Shown here one piece after another: positions 18,677 through 26,962 of a DNA stretch of 64,000 bases. How positions within the stretch are numbered: the first letter of the stretch is position 1; each line of letters begins with the position of its first letter. Made by a program: the position numbers and the translations under genes. The stretch comes from an uncultured Clostridia bacterium. Lineage in GTDB: Bacteria; Bacillota; Clostridia; TANB77; CAG-508. The stretch lies in assembly GCA_934141605.1 (NCBI GenBank), contig CAKPCL010000006.1:1-64000 (forward strand), read 5' to 3'. The notes under the pieces were generated by a model, which was given only the letters and a program-made list of their open reading frames with translations, did no database searches and was not told where the DNA came from.

Positions 18677-18759
18677 TAAAATTAATTTTATCTTTTTTTA
18701 TCTTTTTTACTATTTTAAAAAAAAGATGATATATTAAAATATGTAGATATTAATCATTA

Positions 18760-18769
18760 TTTGTCGAAA
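18760..18769 (+). promoter_or_regulatory. Spo0A-box-like site TTTGTCGAAA
   Basis: Identical decamer to 2939-2948, 63 bases upstream of the SH3-protein start and followed by an imperfect AACTACTTTTGTAGTTTT hairpin at 18770-18787. Could be Spo0A-controlled. Confidence 0.45.
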
Positions 18770-18831
18770 AAACTACTTTTGTAGTTTTTTAAAGGATAGA
18801 GAGAATTATACATTTTAAGGAGGACATCAAA

Positions 18832-19605
18832 ATGACAAATGAAGTAAAAAAAATGTTACGAAAAGTAGTAGCTATAGCTTTTGCTGTAATAAGTTTTGCT
18901 ATGGCAATTCCAATTTCAAATGTTCAGGCAGCTTCAAATGTAAGTTGTTTAGGCTGGGTTGTAGGTGGCACTACGCCTGTTTATGAATGGTCAAATGGAA
19001 CTTCACAGAAAGGAACTGTATATAATTATGAAGGGGTAACTGTAATAAATTCGGAAGGAAACTACTATAAGATTCAGTATAGTAGTCCAAGTGGACCAAA
19101 ACAGGGCTATGTTTCTAAAACAAGTTTATGGACAGATGAAGGAAAAACAACAGTTGGTAGTATGTTATCAAATCAAACAGTTTATTATGGTAAGGGATAT
19201 ACAGGATATCAAACTGTTGGGTCTGTTAACAAAGGAGAGCTGGTTGCTGTTTTAGCTAGTGATACAAATTGGACTTATATTGAATATGATACAAGTGCAA
19301 AGAGAAAAAGAGGCTATGTACCAACATCAAGTGTTATGTTTTCAAAATTAAGTGGAATTCAGTCATATTATAGAGCTGATTCACCTCGGCAGGTAAATGT
19401 TTCTTGTCCTTGGACATGTTCAATTTATGCAGGACCTTCAGATCAGTATACTTATGTAGGATCTGTATCTGCTGGTGAAACTATTACTATTGTATCAGAA
19501 TTCAATATTAGTTATAATCATTTTTACTTCATTGAATACTATGTAGGAAGTCCAAGTTCTAATGTGAAGAAAAGTGGTTATGTGTTAGCAGGGTTAAGTA
19601 TCTAA
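18832..19605 (+). CDS. Secreted protein with three SH3-like domains
   Basis: 257 residues. Signal peptide 1-34 (KVVAIAFAVISFAMAIPISN, then VQAAS). Three bacterial SH3-like repeats follow, each with strand patterns such as YYKIQYSSPSGPKQGYVSKT, WTYIEYDTSAKRKRGYVPTS and FYFIEYYVGSPSSNVKKSGY; such domains bind cell-wall peptides. No catalytic domain is present. Codon 186 is CGG (19387-19389, followed by C). Here the zero frame is clearly coding on both sides, and a +1 shift would end at TAA 19394-19396, removing the third SH3 domain. RBS AAGGAGG. Preceded by a Spo0A-box-like site. Confidence 0.8.
   Translation: MTNEVKKMLRKVVAIAFAVISFAMAIPISNVQAASNVSCLGWVVGGTTPVYEWSNGTSQKGTVYNYEGVTVINSEGNYYKIQYSSPSGPKQGYVSKTSLWTDEGKTTVGSMLSNQTVYYGKGYTGYQTVGSVNKGELVAVLASDTNWTYIEYDTSAKRKRGYVPTSSVMFSKLSGIQSYYRADSPRQVNVSCPWTCSIYAGPSDQYTYVGSVSAGETITIVSEFNISYNHFYFIEYYVGSPSSNVKKSGYVLAGLSI
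19387..19389 (+). other. In-frame CGG without a restoring shift (CGGC)
   Basis: Codons TCA CCT CGG CAG GTA AAT remain coding downstream. A +1 shift would give GGC AGG TAA. The only clear exception among 13 coding-frame CGGs; it differs from the shift sites in being followed by C. Confidence 0.7.
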
Positions 19606-19638
19606 TTAAACAAAAAAGCTTGTAAATTCTCTCTATCT

Positions 19639-19669
19639 AAAAAGCTGTCTCTAATAGAGGCAGCTTTTT
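19639..19669 (+). terminator. Terminator after SH3 protein gene
   Basis: AAAAAGCTGTCTCT (19639-19652) pairs imperfectly with AGAGGCAGCTTTTT (19656-19669), with a short AATA-type loop. Confidence 0.8.
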
Positions 19670-19730
19670 CAATATAGATAAATTTTAGATATACATTATG
19701 TTTTATAAAACTTCTAGCTATTAAATAATA

Positions 19731-19757
19731 AACTCTCTCAGTATAACTGAGAGAGTT
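19731..19757 (-). terminator. Terminator of tRNA-Arg(TCT)
   Basis: AACTCTCTCAG (19731-19741), loop TATAA, CTGAGAGAGTT (19747-19757), nine bases downstream of the tRNA on the minus strand. Confidence 0.7.
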
Positions 19758-19765
19758 ATTATATC

Positions 19766-19842
19766 TGGTGAGCCAGAAGGGATTCGAACCCCCGACCCTT
19801 TGCTTAGAAGGCAAATGCTCTATCCAACTGAGCTACTGACTC
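19766..19842 (-). tRNA. tRNA-Arg, anticodon TCT
   Basis: Minus-strand cloverleaf: acceptor GAGTCAG/CTGGCTC, anticodon stem TTTGC/GCAAA with loop CTTCTAA (anticodon TCT), T-loop TTCGAAT and encoded CCA at 19768-19766. It reads AGA and AGG, the main arginine codons here, and cannot read CGG. Confidence 0.95.
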
Positions 19843-20069
19843 AAATCATTAGACAACTAATATAATAACACAAAAAAAAATGAAAGTCAATCAAAAAATG
19901 CAAAAAATACAAAAAAATTGCAATTATTGAAAAATGTAGTCAATATGACATGATCTTACAGCAAACAGATATCCAAATTTCCGTAATGTGAATTCTTTGT
20001 GAAAAACTTTACTTTAAAAAAATAAAATGATATCATAAGAAAAAATAAAAACATAAGGAGGAATTTCTC

Positions 20070-21011
20070 GTGATTGAAGTAAAAAACATTACAAAAAAAT
20101 ACGGAAGCTTTACTGCCGTAGATAATATCAGCTTCAAAATAGAAGAAGGTGAAATAATAGGATTACTTGGACCAAACGGAGCAGGAAAAAGCACAACAAT
20201 GAACATGATAACAGGATATATTGAACCAACAGAAGGAGAAATCTTAGTAAACGGATACAATATATCAAACAGACCTAAAAAGGCAAAAGCACAAATAGGA
20301 TATATGCCTGAGGGAGTTCCATTGTACTCAGACTTAACAGTAAAAGAATTTGTAACATATATGGCTGAGCTAAAAAAAGTAGACAGAAAAACAAGAAAAG
20401 AACAAGTAGAAAAAATCATTGAACAAACGGGACTAAAAGATGTAGAAAACAAATTAACACGCAATTTATCAAGAGGATACAAACAAAGAGTAAGTATGGC
20501 AGGAGCTTTAGTTGGAGAACCTAAAATACTTATATTAGATGAGCCAACAGTAGGACTTGACCCAAAACAAATAACAGAAATAAGAGCTTTAATTAAAGAA
20601 TTAGGAAAAACACATACAGTAATATTAAGTTCTCATATATTATCAGAAGTAAGTCAAATATGTAATAAAGTTATAATAATAAATAAAGGCAAAATAGTAG
20701 CAATAGATACACCAGAAAACTTAGAGAAAAAGGTATCAAAAAATAATAGCACATATGTAACAGTAGAAGACACAGAAAATAAAATGGACACAATCAAAGA
20801 AAAAATATCAGAAATTAAAGAAATAAAATTAATAAAGGAAAATGAAGACGGAACAAAACAATATGTGCTAGAGTCAGATAAAGATGTAGATTTAAGAAAA
20901 ATAATATTTAATGAATTTGCAAAAGAAAATATCACAGTATTTGAAATGAAACAAGCAGATAGTACATTAGAAGACGTATTTATGAAGTTAATAGAAGGAG
21001 GGAAAGAATAA
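20070..21011 (+). CDS. ABC transporter ATP-binding protein (GldA-like)
   Basis: 313 residues. Walker A GPNGAGKST at about 36-44, signature LSRGYKQR at about 134, Walker B KILILDEPTVGLDP, and switch His in LSSHILSE. The C-terminal extension of about 90 residues is typical of DrrA/GldA-type ATPases. GTG start with RBS AAGGAGG. The stop overlaps the next start by one base, and the permease and a GldG-like auxiliary protein follow, so this is a three-gene exporter of the gliding-type (Gld) family that in Firmicutes has no proven substrate. Confidence 0.9.
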   Translation: MIEVKNITKKYGSFTAVDNISFKIEEGEIIGLLGPNGAGKSTTMNMITGYIEPTEGEILVNGYNISNRPKKAKAQIGYMPEGVPLYSDLTVKEFVTYMAELKKVDRKTRKEQVEKIIEQTGLKDVENKLTRNLSRGYKQRVSMAGALVGEPKILILDEPTVGLDPKQITEIRALIKELGKTHTVILSSHILSEVSQICNKVIIINKGKIVAIDTPENLEKKVSKNNSTYVTVEDTENKMDTIKEKISEIKEIKLIKENEDGTKQYVLESDKDVDLRKIIFNEFAKENITVFEMKQADSTLEDVFMKLIEGGKE

Positions 21012-21697
21012 TGTGGGCAGTTATAAAAAAAGAATTTAAATCATATTTTTGTACACCAATAGGATACATTTTTATAGGAGTATTCCTAATAGCATTTAGT
21101 ATATCATTTTATTTTAGTGTAATAGGATATGGAAATGTTAATTTTGAATACATATATTACACATTGCCAACAATTTTGGTATTAGCATTTATAATTCCGC
21201 TATTAACAATGAGATCTTTTTCAGAAGAAAGAAAAACAGGAACAGAACAGTTATTACTAACATCACCTATTAGCATAACCAAAATTGTATTAGGAAAATT
21301 TATTGCAGCACTATTTATAGTACTAATTACAGAACTATGCACATTTATGTATTTTGGAATATTGTGTCATTATGGAGTTCCAAAATTAACAACAACTTTT
21401 GCGACATTGTTAGGATTTTTATTATTTGTAATGTCTTATATATCTTTTGGAATGCTATCATCAAGCATTACAGAAAATCAAATAATATCTGGTATTATTT
21501 CAATAGGATTTTTTATAATTACATGGGTATTACCAGAATTCAACTCAAGTCTAGAAAGCTATTCTTTCATAAATATGTTTTATAAATATACACAAGGGCA
21601 AATTGATATTGGAGATACAGTTACATTTATAACATTTACAATTACTTGTCTATTATTAACAATAACAGTAATGCAAAGAAGAAAAAACACAAAATAA
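21011..21697 (+). CDS. ABC transporter permease (GldF-like)
   Basis: 228 residues with six hydrophobic segments, starting IKKEFKSYFCTPIGYIFIGV, the typical opening of GldF/ABC-2 permeases that act with GldA. The conserved motif LLTMRSFSEERKTGTEQLLL, between the second and third membrane segments, is characteristic of the family. Start ATG 21011 overlaps the ATPase stop codon. Membrane-embedded partner of the preceding ATPase. Confidence 0.88.
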   Translation: MWAVIKKEFKSYFCTPIGYIFIGVFLIAFSISFYFSVIGYGNVNFEYIYYTLPTILVLAFIIPLLTMRSFSEERKTGTEQLLLTSPISITKIVLGKFIAALFIVLITELCTFMYFGILCHYGVPKLTTTFATLLGFLLFVMSYISFGMLSSSITENQIISGIISIGFFIITWVLPEFNSSLESYSFINMFYKYTQGQIDIGDTVTFITFTITCLLLTITVMQRRKNTK

Positions 21698-21712
21698 GAA
21701 GGAGGGTAAAAA

Positions 21713-23257
21713 GTGAAAGAAGAAAAAAAGACTAAAAAGGATACAAGTCCTAAGAAAGAAAAAGTAAACAAAAAAGAGATGCCAGAAAAAACAAATAAAT
21801 TTATAGAAACTATAAAGAAAAAATGGCTAATAAATGGAACTAAAACATTTTTATTAGTAGTAATAATACTTGCGTTTTTTATAGGAGTAAGTGTATTAAT
21901 GCAAAAACTTGATTTGACACCTATAGATTTAACAGAGGATAAATTATTTACTTTAACAGAAGAAAGTAAAGAACAAGTAAAAAATATAGATAAAGATATA
22001 AATATTTATTTTATTGGATATTCAGATGATGACTCAACACTTGATTTAGCAAAACAATATACAAAGGCAAACAATAAAATAAAAATAGAAGCGGTTACAG
22101 CAACAGATAGACCAGATTTGGTTGAAAAATATGGAATTGAAACAGATAGTGAAGGAATTATTGTAGAATCAGGAAATCAGTATAAAGTGCTAGCATCAAG
22201 CGATTTATATACATATGATTATACAACATATGAAACAATAAGTGTGGCAGAAGAAAAATTAACAGCTGCAATTAAGTCAGTTGCAATAGATGAATTACCA
22301 AAAGTATATTTCTTAAGCGGTTATAGTTCTTTCTCTTTAAATAGTGGAATGCAATATTTAAATATGTATTTACAAAATGAAGTAAATGAAGTTAAAACAT
22401 TAGATATATTATCAACAGGGAAAGTACCAGATGACTGTAATACATTAGTAATAACATCACCAGAAAAAGATTTTGATGATGTTGCAACAAATTCAATAAT
22501 GGAATACATTAATAAAGGTGGAAATATCTTATGGTTAAATGCTGCACAAGCACAAAGTAGAGATTTAACTAATGTAAATAAAATTTTAGCTATGTATGGA
22601 ATAAAGCCATTTGAAGTCGGAATTATAAGAGAAACTAATTCTAGTAAAATGGTGTCTAATTCTCCAGACTTAATTATGCCAGAAATACAATATGCAGATG
22701 CTACAAATAAATTGTATGACACAGAAGGTGTAATATTTATAAATGCTACAAAAATAAATACAGAAGATGATGATACATTAACTAATTTAAATGTTACAAA
22801 AATAGAACTGATAAAAACAAGCGAAGGAGCATATTTTAGAACTAATTTTGAAAAATCATCTAGTACAGCACAACAAGATGAAGAACAAGGAGAATTCTTA
22901 GTAGGAGCACAATTTAATAAGACAATTACAGAAGAAAATGAAGAGGCTGGAACAAGTAAAGTTGAATCAAAATTAATCATATATGGAGAAAATTATTTTA
23001 TTTCAGACTATCAATTAACACAATCAACACAAACACCAATGATAGTATATAGAAAAAATAAAGATTTAGTTTTAAATTCAATTGCATATTTATCAGATAG
23101 AGAAGAAGATATTACAGTAAGAAAGAGCACAGGAGCGGTAACATATACAGCAACTGAACAAGAAAATAAAGTAATATTATCAATTATAACAGCAGTTCCA
23201 TTGGCAATAATAGCTGTAGGAATTATTGTTTGGATTAAAAGAAAAAGAAAAAAATAA
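21713..23257 (+). CDS. GldG-like ABC transporter auxiliary protein
   Basis: 514 residues. A lysine-rich cytoplasmic N-terminus (about 40 residues), one membrane segment (TFLLVVIILAFFIGVSVLMQ), a large outer domain, and a second membrane segment near the end (IITAVPLAIIAVGIIVWIKR). The outer domain carries the ABC_transp_aux/GldG pattern FTLTEESKEQVKNIDKDINI and PKVYFLSGYSS. It probably completes the transporter with the two genes upstream. GTG start, RBS GAAGGAGGG. Confidence 0.85.
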   Translation: MKEEKKTKKDTSPKKEKVNKKEMPEKTNKFIETIKKKWLINGTKTFLLVVIILAFFIGVSVLMQKLDLTPIDLTEDKLFTLTEESKEQVKNIDKDINIYFIGYSDDDSTLDLAKQYTKANNKIKIEAVTATDRPDLVEKYGIETDSEGIIVESGNQYKVLASSDLYTYDYTTYETISVAEEKLTAAIKSVAIDELPKVYFLSGYSSFSLNSGMQYLNMYLQNEVNEVKTLDILSTGKVPDDCNTLVITSPEKDFDDVATNSIMEYINKGGNILWLNAAQAQSRDLTNVNKILAMYGIKPFEVGIIRETNSSKMVSNSPDLIMPEIQYADATNKLYDTEGVIFINATKINTEDDDTLTNLNVTKIELIKTSEGAYFRTNFEKSSSTAQQDEEQGEFLVGAQFNKTITEENEEAGTSKVESKLIIYGENYFISDYQLTQSTQTPMIVYRKNKDLVLNSIAYLSDREEDITVRKSTGAVTYTATEQENKVILSIITAVPLAIIAVGIIVWIKRKRKK

Positions 23258-23270
23258 GAATATTAGACTA

Positions 23271-23300
23271 AAAACCTCATAAAATAATATGGGGTTTTTT
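23271..23300 (+). terminator. Terminator after ABC transporter operon
   Basis: AAAACCTCAT and ATATGGGGTTTTTT form a stem with G-U pairs and a T tail. Confidence 0.7.
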
Positions 23301-23304
23301 GTGT

Positions 23305-24317
23305 ATGGATACTTTAAAAATTGTTTTTGTTATAATTGGAACTTTGATAGGTGCAGGATTTGCATCACGGTCAGGAAATATATACTTTTTTCTTTGAGTA
23401 TGGAATAAGTGGACTTTTGGGAATTATAGTATCAAGTATAATAATTGGAATTACAATATATAAAACATTTAAAATATCAAAGAAAAATGAAATAAATAAT
23501 TATAAGGAATTTTTGGATTTTTTTATAAAGAATAAAAAAATAAAGGAATTTATAAATGCTATTATAAATACATTTATTTTAGTTTCATTTTATATAATGA
23601 TAGCAGGTTTTGGAGCGTATGTTGAACAAGAAATTCATTTGAATAATTTTATTGGAAGTATAATTTTGGCAATTTTATGTTTTATGTTATTTAGGACAAA
23701 TGTAAATGGGATTGTTAAAATTAATGAAATATTAATACCGATTTTAATATCTGTTGTCTTAATTATACGGAATAGTTAATTTTAAAAATATAGATTTAAT
23801 AAATTTAGGTAATTATATTACAGTTCAAAACAGTGGTAATTGGTTTATAGCAAGTATTTTATATGCAAGCTATAATTGTGTATTGCTTATACCGGTTTTA
23901 ATTTCAATAAAGGAACTTTTAATTGATAATAAAAATATAAAAAATATTGCTATTATTGTTAGTTTTATATTAATTGCATTGCTTACAATTGTGTTTTTAT
24001 TTTTAATAAATGTAGATGTAGATATAAAACAATTACAAATGCCAGCGGTGTATGCTATAAATAATATTTGGCCAGGAATAAAGAAAGTTTATGGCATTAT
24101 TATTTTGATTTCTATTTTTACTACTGCTATTTCTTTAGGAATTGGTTTTTTGAAGAATACTGCTAATGATAAAAATTTTAATTTGATATCTTTTTTGATG
24201 TGTGTTAGTGCTATTCTGTTTTCAGGTTTTGGTTTTTCTAATTTGGTAAATTTGATGTATCCTATTTTGGGAATTTTGGGGTTAGCTCAAATTTTAATCA
24301 TCTATGTCAAATGTTGA
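23305..24317 (+). CDS. YkvI-like multi-spanning membrane protein (needs two +1 shifts)
   Basis: Read as one gene with +1 shifts at CGG 23368 and CGG 23768, giving 337 residues with about ten hydrophobic segments. The first joint restores GTLIGAGFAS to GQEIYTFFFEYG, matching the conserved opening GTxIGAGFASGQE of YkvI-type membrane proteins related to transporters of the LeuT fold. The second joint connects ISVVLII to GIVNFKNIDLIN. Without the shifts the frames end after 30 codons and at 23779. The start ATG 23305 lies directly after a terminator with no clear RBS, so initiation is the weak point. Substrate unknown. Confidence 0.8.
23368..23370 (+). other. CGG +1 frameshift site in YkvI-like gene (C|GGT)
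   Basis: GCA TCA CGG TCA GGA runs to TGA nine codons later; skipping C reads GGT CAG GAA ATA and restores the family motif FASGQE. Confidence 0.9.
23768..23770 (+). other. CGG +1 frameshift site in YkvI-like gene (C|GGA)
   Basis: ATT ATA CGG AAT AGT TAA ends three codons after CGG; skipping C reads GGA ATA GTT AAT and stays open to 24317. Confidence 0.88.
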
Positions 24318-24492
24318 AAACTACAATAAAAATTTACATAAAATAATAAAGAAGGGAGGAGTCTATTTAGCATACATAAGAAAAAATACACACATATTAA
24401 CTAAATAGAAAATATTTATTTAAAAGTTATTGCAAATGCTTGAATTTTATAAAATCAATTGTTAAAATAAAGGAGGACAAGTAAATAGTATA

Positions 24493-24947
24493 ATGAAGGA
24501 GTATTATATACAGCTACCCAAATTTAGAGAAGAAAAAAGGGACATGAATAATAAACTAAATCAATGGTTGGCTGTAATAGATGATACAGATAAGGGGGAA
24601 ATAGAAATGGCAAAGGCTAAAAATGAAATAATAAAAGAAGCTGAAGTCGAGATAAAATATTTTACAGCAAGTGAAGAAGCACAATATTTAGAGGACATGA
24701 GAGATTTGTGGGAATCAGATAGGGCAAGTGAATTAGGATATGCAAAAAGGGAACGGATTAAAAGAAGGAGAGGAAAGACGGAATAAAAAAACGGAATAAA
24801 AAAACGGAAAAGAAGAACGGAAGAAAAGAGAGTAAAATTGAAATGGCAAAAAAACTTTTAGCAATGAATTTGACAGTAGAACAAATTATAGAAGTAACTG
24901 AATTAACGAAAGAAGAAATAGAAAAACTAAAAGAAAATAAACAGTAA
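24493..24947 (+). CDS. Rpn-family (PD-(D/E)XK nuclease/transposase) C-terminal protein, five +1 shifts
   Basis: The N-terminal 88 residues match the region after the nuclease core in Rpn/TIGR01784 proteins (FTASEEAQYLEDMRDLWESD, then RASELGYAKRE). In the zero frame translation ends soon after. Applying +1 at CGG 24754, 24779, 24792, 24805 and 24818 gives REGLKEGEERGIKKGIKKG, then KEEGRKESKIEMAKKLLAMN and LTVEQIIEVTELTKEEIEKL, exactly the glycine-lysine-glutamate repeat and helical tail of the family, to TAA 24947 (149 residues). The catalytic N-terminal half is absent: the frame upstream closes at 24463. RBS AGGAGG is about 16 bases from the ATG. Probably a remnant or a stand-alone tail domain. 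Confidence 0.82.
24754..24756 (+). other. CGG +1 frameshift site 1 of 5 in Rpn-like gene
   Basis: AGG GAA CGG ATT becomes GAA C|GGA TTA AAA GAA GGA GAG GAA AGA. Confidence 0.9.
24778..24820 (+). repeat. 13-nt tandem repeat carrying CGG shift sites 2-5 of the Rpn-like gene
   Basis: ACGGAATAAAAAA occurs at 24778-24790 and again at 24791-24803, followed by ACGG at 24804-24807. Shift codons are CGG 24779, 24792, 24805 and 24818, each in frame after the previous shift, each read C|GGA. A 13-nt unit is four codons plus one base, so duplicating it is frame-neutral only if one base is skipped per unit. Confidence 0.88.
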
Positions 24948-24950
24948 CAT

Positions 24951-24993
24951 TTAAAAGTGCAGAAATAGATAAAAACTATACCTGCACTTTTAA
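24951..24993 (+). terminator. Hairpin after Rpn-like gene
   Basis: TTAAAAGTGCAG (24951-24962) and CTGCACTTTTAA (24982-24993) form a 12-bp stem starting four bases after the shifted-frame stop at 24947, which supports that stop as the true gene end. Confidence 0.75.
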
Positions 24994-25094
24994 AATTGAA
25001 TATTATCAAATTTTTTTAAACCATATTGCAAAAAAAACAAAAAACTGATATAACATAGATATAATTTTTTTACCTAGGAAGGAATATAATTAAT

Positions 25095-26276
25095 ATGAAA
25101 GATTTTTGGGTAGAACCTGAACAAAAAAAGATAAACAAGAAAAAAATAACAATAGCAGTAATAATAGCAATAGTTTTAATAATATTCATAGCAATAAGCA
25201 TTATATATACAAACAACAAAAACGCCAGAAACTGGATAGATAAAAACATATTACAAAAAGAAAAAACACAAAACAATCTACCAAATATTGAAATAGAAGA
25301 TATAGATAACTCAAGCATCTACGCATTTAATAAATATATAGGAATATTAAACAAAAACAATTTTAAAATATACAACAGCACAGGAAAAGAAGAAAACACA
25401 CTAACACTAGAAATAACAAAACCAATATTTAATGATGACAATAGATACTTAGTAGTAGCAGAAGAAAAAGGGCAAAAGCTATATTTGATAGAAGACAAGG
25501 ACATAGCTTGGGAAAAGAAAATAGAAGGAAATGTATCACAAGTTGTTGTAAACAAAAATGGATATGTAGCAGTAACCATAGTAGATACACTGTATAAAAC
25601 AACAATTGCATTATATGACAATAAAGGAGAAGAATTATTCAAAACATTTTTATCTACAACAAGAGTTGTTGCAACATCAATATCAGAAGACAATAAATAT
25701 TTAGCAATTGCTGAAGTAGATGCATCAGGAACAATGATACAGTCAAATATAGAAACAATGTCAATAGAAGATGTAAAAAATGGAACTGAAAACTCTGAAA
25801 AAAAAGTTTACAAAAGTGAAAACAATGATTTAATAACAAATATTAAATATCAGGGAAAAGACAAATTATTATGTATGTATACAGACAAAATTACAGTTGT
25901 AAAAACTGATGGAACAATAGAAAAATTACAAGAATACACAAACAAAAAAGTATCATTTGCATCAATCGAATTACAAAATGCCTCAATAACAATAGAAGAA
26001 AAATCATCAGGATTATTTACAGCAGATTCAATAGTAAATATAGTAAATTCAGACAACAAAGGTACATCATTATACACAGCAGAATATGTAACAAAAGAAA
26101 TTTATACAAAAAATAATATAATAGCTTTAAACTTAGGTTCAGAGGTAGAATTTATAAACACAAGTGGTTGGCTATTAAAAAGATATATTGCTGAGCAAGA
26201 AGTAACAAATATTGTTTTATCTAACTCACTTGCAGGAATTGTTTATAGAGATAAAATAGAAATTATAAATTTATAA
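25095..26276 (+). CDS. DUF5711-type membrane-anchored beta-propeller-like protein
   Basis: 393 residues. Short cytoplasmic N-terminus, one membrane segment (ITIAVIIAIVLIIFIAISII) and a long outer domain with repeating strand patterns (AFNKYIGILNKNNFKIYNST; RYLVVAEEKGQKLYLIEDK; GYVAVTIVDTLYKTTIALYD) like a PQQ/WD-type propeller, as in DUF5711 proteins of Clostridia. Followed after 14 bases by a CvpA-family gene, an arrangement that suggests joint expression. Function unknown. RBS AGGAAGG. Confidence 0.72.
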   Translation: MKDFWVEPEQKKINKKKITIAVIIAIVLIIFIAISIIYTNNKNARNWIDKNILQKEKTQNNLPNIEIEDIDNSSIYAFNKYIGILNKNNFKIYNSTGKEENTLTLEITKPIFNDDNRYLVVAEEKGQKLYLIEDKDIAWEKKIEGNVSQVVVNKNGYVAVTIVDTLYKTTIALYDNKGEELFKTFLSTTRVVATSISEDNKYLAIAEVDASGTMIQSNIETMSIEDVKNGTENSEKKVYKSENNDLITNIKYQGKDKLLCMYTDKITVVKTDGTIEKLQEYTNKKVSFASIELQNASITIEEKSSGLFTADSIVNIVNSDNKGTSLYTAEYVTKEIYTKNNIIALNLGSEVEFINTSGWLLKRYIAEQEVTNIVLSNSLAGIVYRDKIEIINL

Positions 26277-26290
26277 AGGAGAATATGATT

Positions 26291-26875
26291 ATGGGAATAA
26301 TTATAGATGTGATATTAGTAGCAATAATATTATTATCAGCTTTTTTAGGATATAAAAAGGGACTAGTTAAATTAGGTGCAAAATTATTTGCAGGTATAAT
26401 TGCAATAATTGTAACAATAATTATATATAAACCTGTTTCAGAAATGATAATAAAAAATACTAGTATAGATGAAAAAGTAAGAGATACAATTATTCAAAAC
26501 GCCACAAATATTATGGAAGAGAATAAACAATTACCAGATGCTATCACAAATCAAGTTCAAAATAATATATTACCAGAACAAGCTGAAAATATAGCAAAAA
26601 ATTTGGTGTATGCAGTAACAGCAGTAGTACTATTTTTAACTGTAAAAATAATTTTAAGCATTGTTATTTCTCTAATGGATTTTGTAGCTAATTTACCATT
26701 GTTAAAACAATTTAATGAAATAGGTGGAATTGTATATGGACTAGTAAGAGGAGTACTAATAGTTTGTATATGTGTTATATTAATGGGAGTATATTCAAAA
26801 ATAAATCCTGAAAGTTCATTAAACAAAGAAATCCAAAATACATATATAACAAAAATGATATATAATAAAATCTAA
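26291..26875 (+). CDS. CvpA-family membrane protein
   Basis: 194 residues with four hydrophobic segments. The opening IIIDVILVAIILLSAFLGYK followed by KGLVKLG is the CvpA/colicin V production family signature, and NEIGGIVYGLVRGVLIVCIC is the conserved C-terminal membrane segment. Cell-envelope role in most bacteria, mechanism unsettled. ATG 26291 is preferred to ATG 26285 because the RBS AAAGGAG (26276-26282) is only two bases from the latter. Confidence 0.85.
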   Translation: MGIIIDVILVAIILLSAFLGYKKGLVKLGAKLFAGIIAIIVTIIIYKPVSEMIIKNTSIDEKVRDTIIQNATNIMEENKQLPDAITNQVQNNILPEQAENIAKNLVYAVTAVVLFLTVKIILSIVISLMDFVANLPLLKQFNEIGGIVYGLVRGVLIVCICVILMGVYSKINPESSLNKEIQNTYITKMIYNKI

Positions 26876-26877
26876 AG

Positions 26878-26908
26878 AAAAAAGTGTAAATTTGTTGCAC
26901 TTTTTTTT
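26878..26908 (+). terminator. Terminator after CvpA gene
   Basis: AAAAAAGTG and CACTTTTTT form the stem, with partially paired loop and T run. Confidence 0.8.
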
Positions 26909-26962
26909 GATTTTTGCTATACTAAAAACATGAATTTTTAAAAGCACACAGGAGTGATTATT

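Noticed and set aside
24318..24492. A small gene with RBS GGGAGGAG at about 24354
   Set aside because: No start codon at suitable distance opens a frame longer than about 15 codons.
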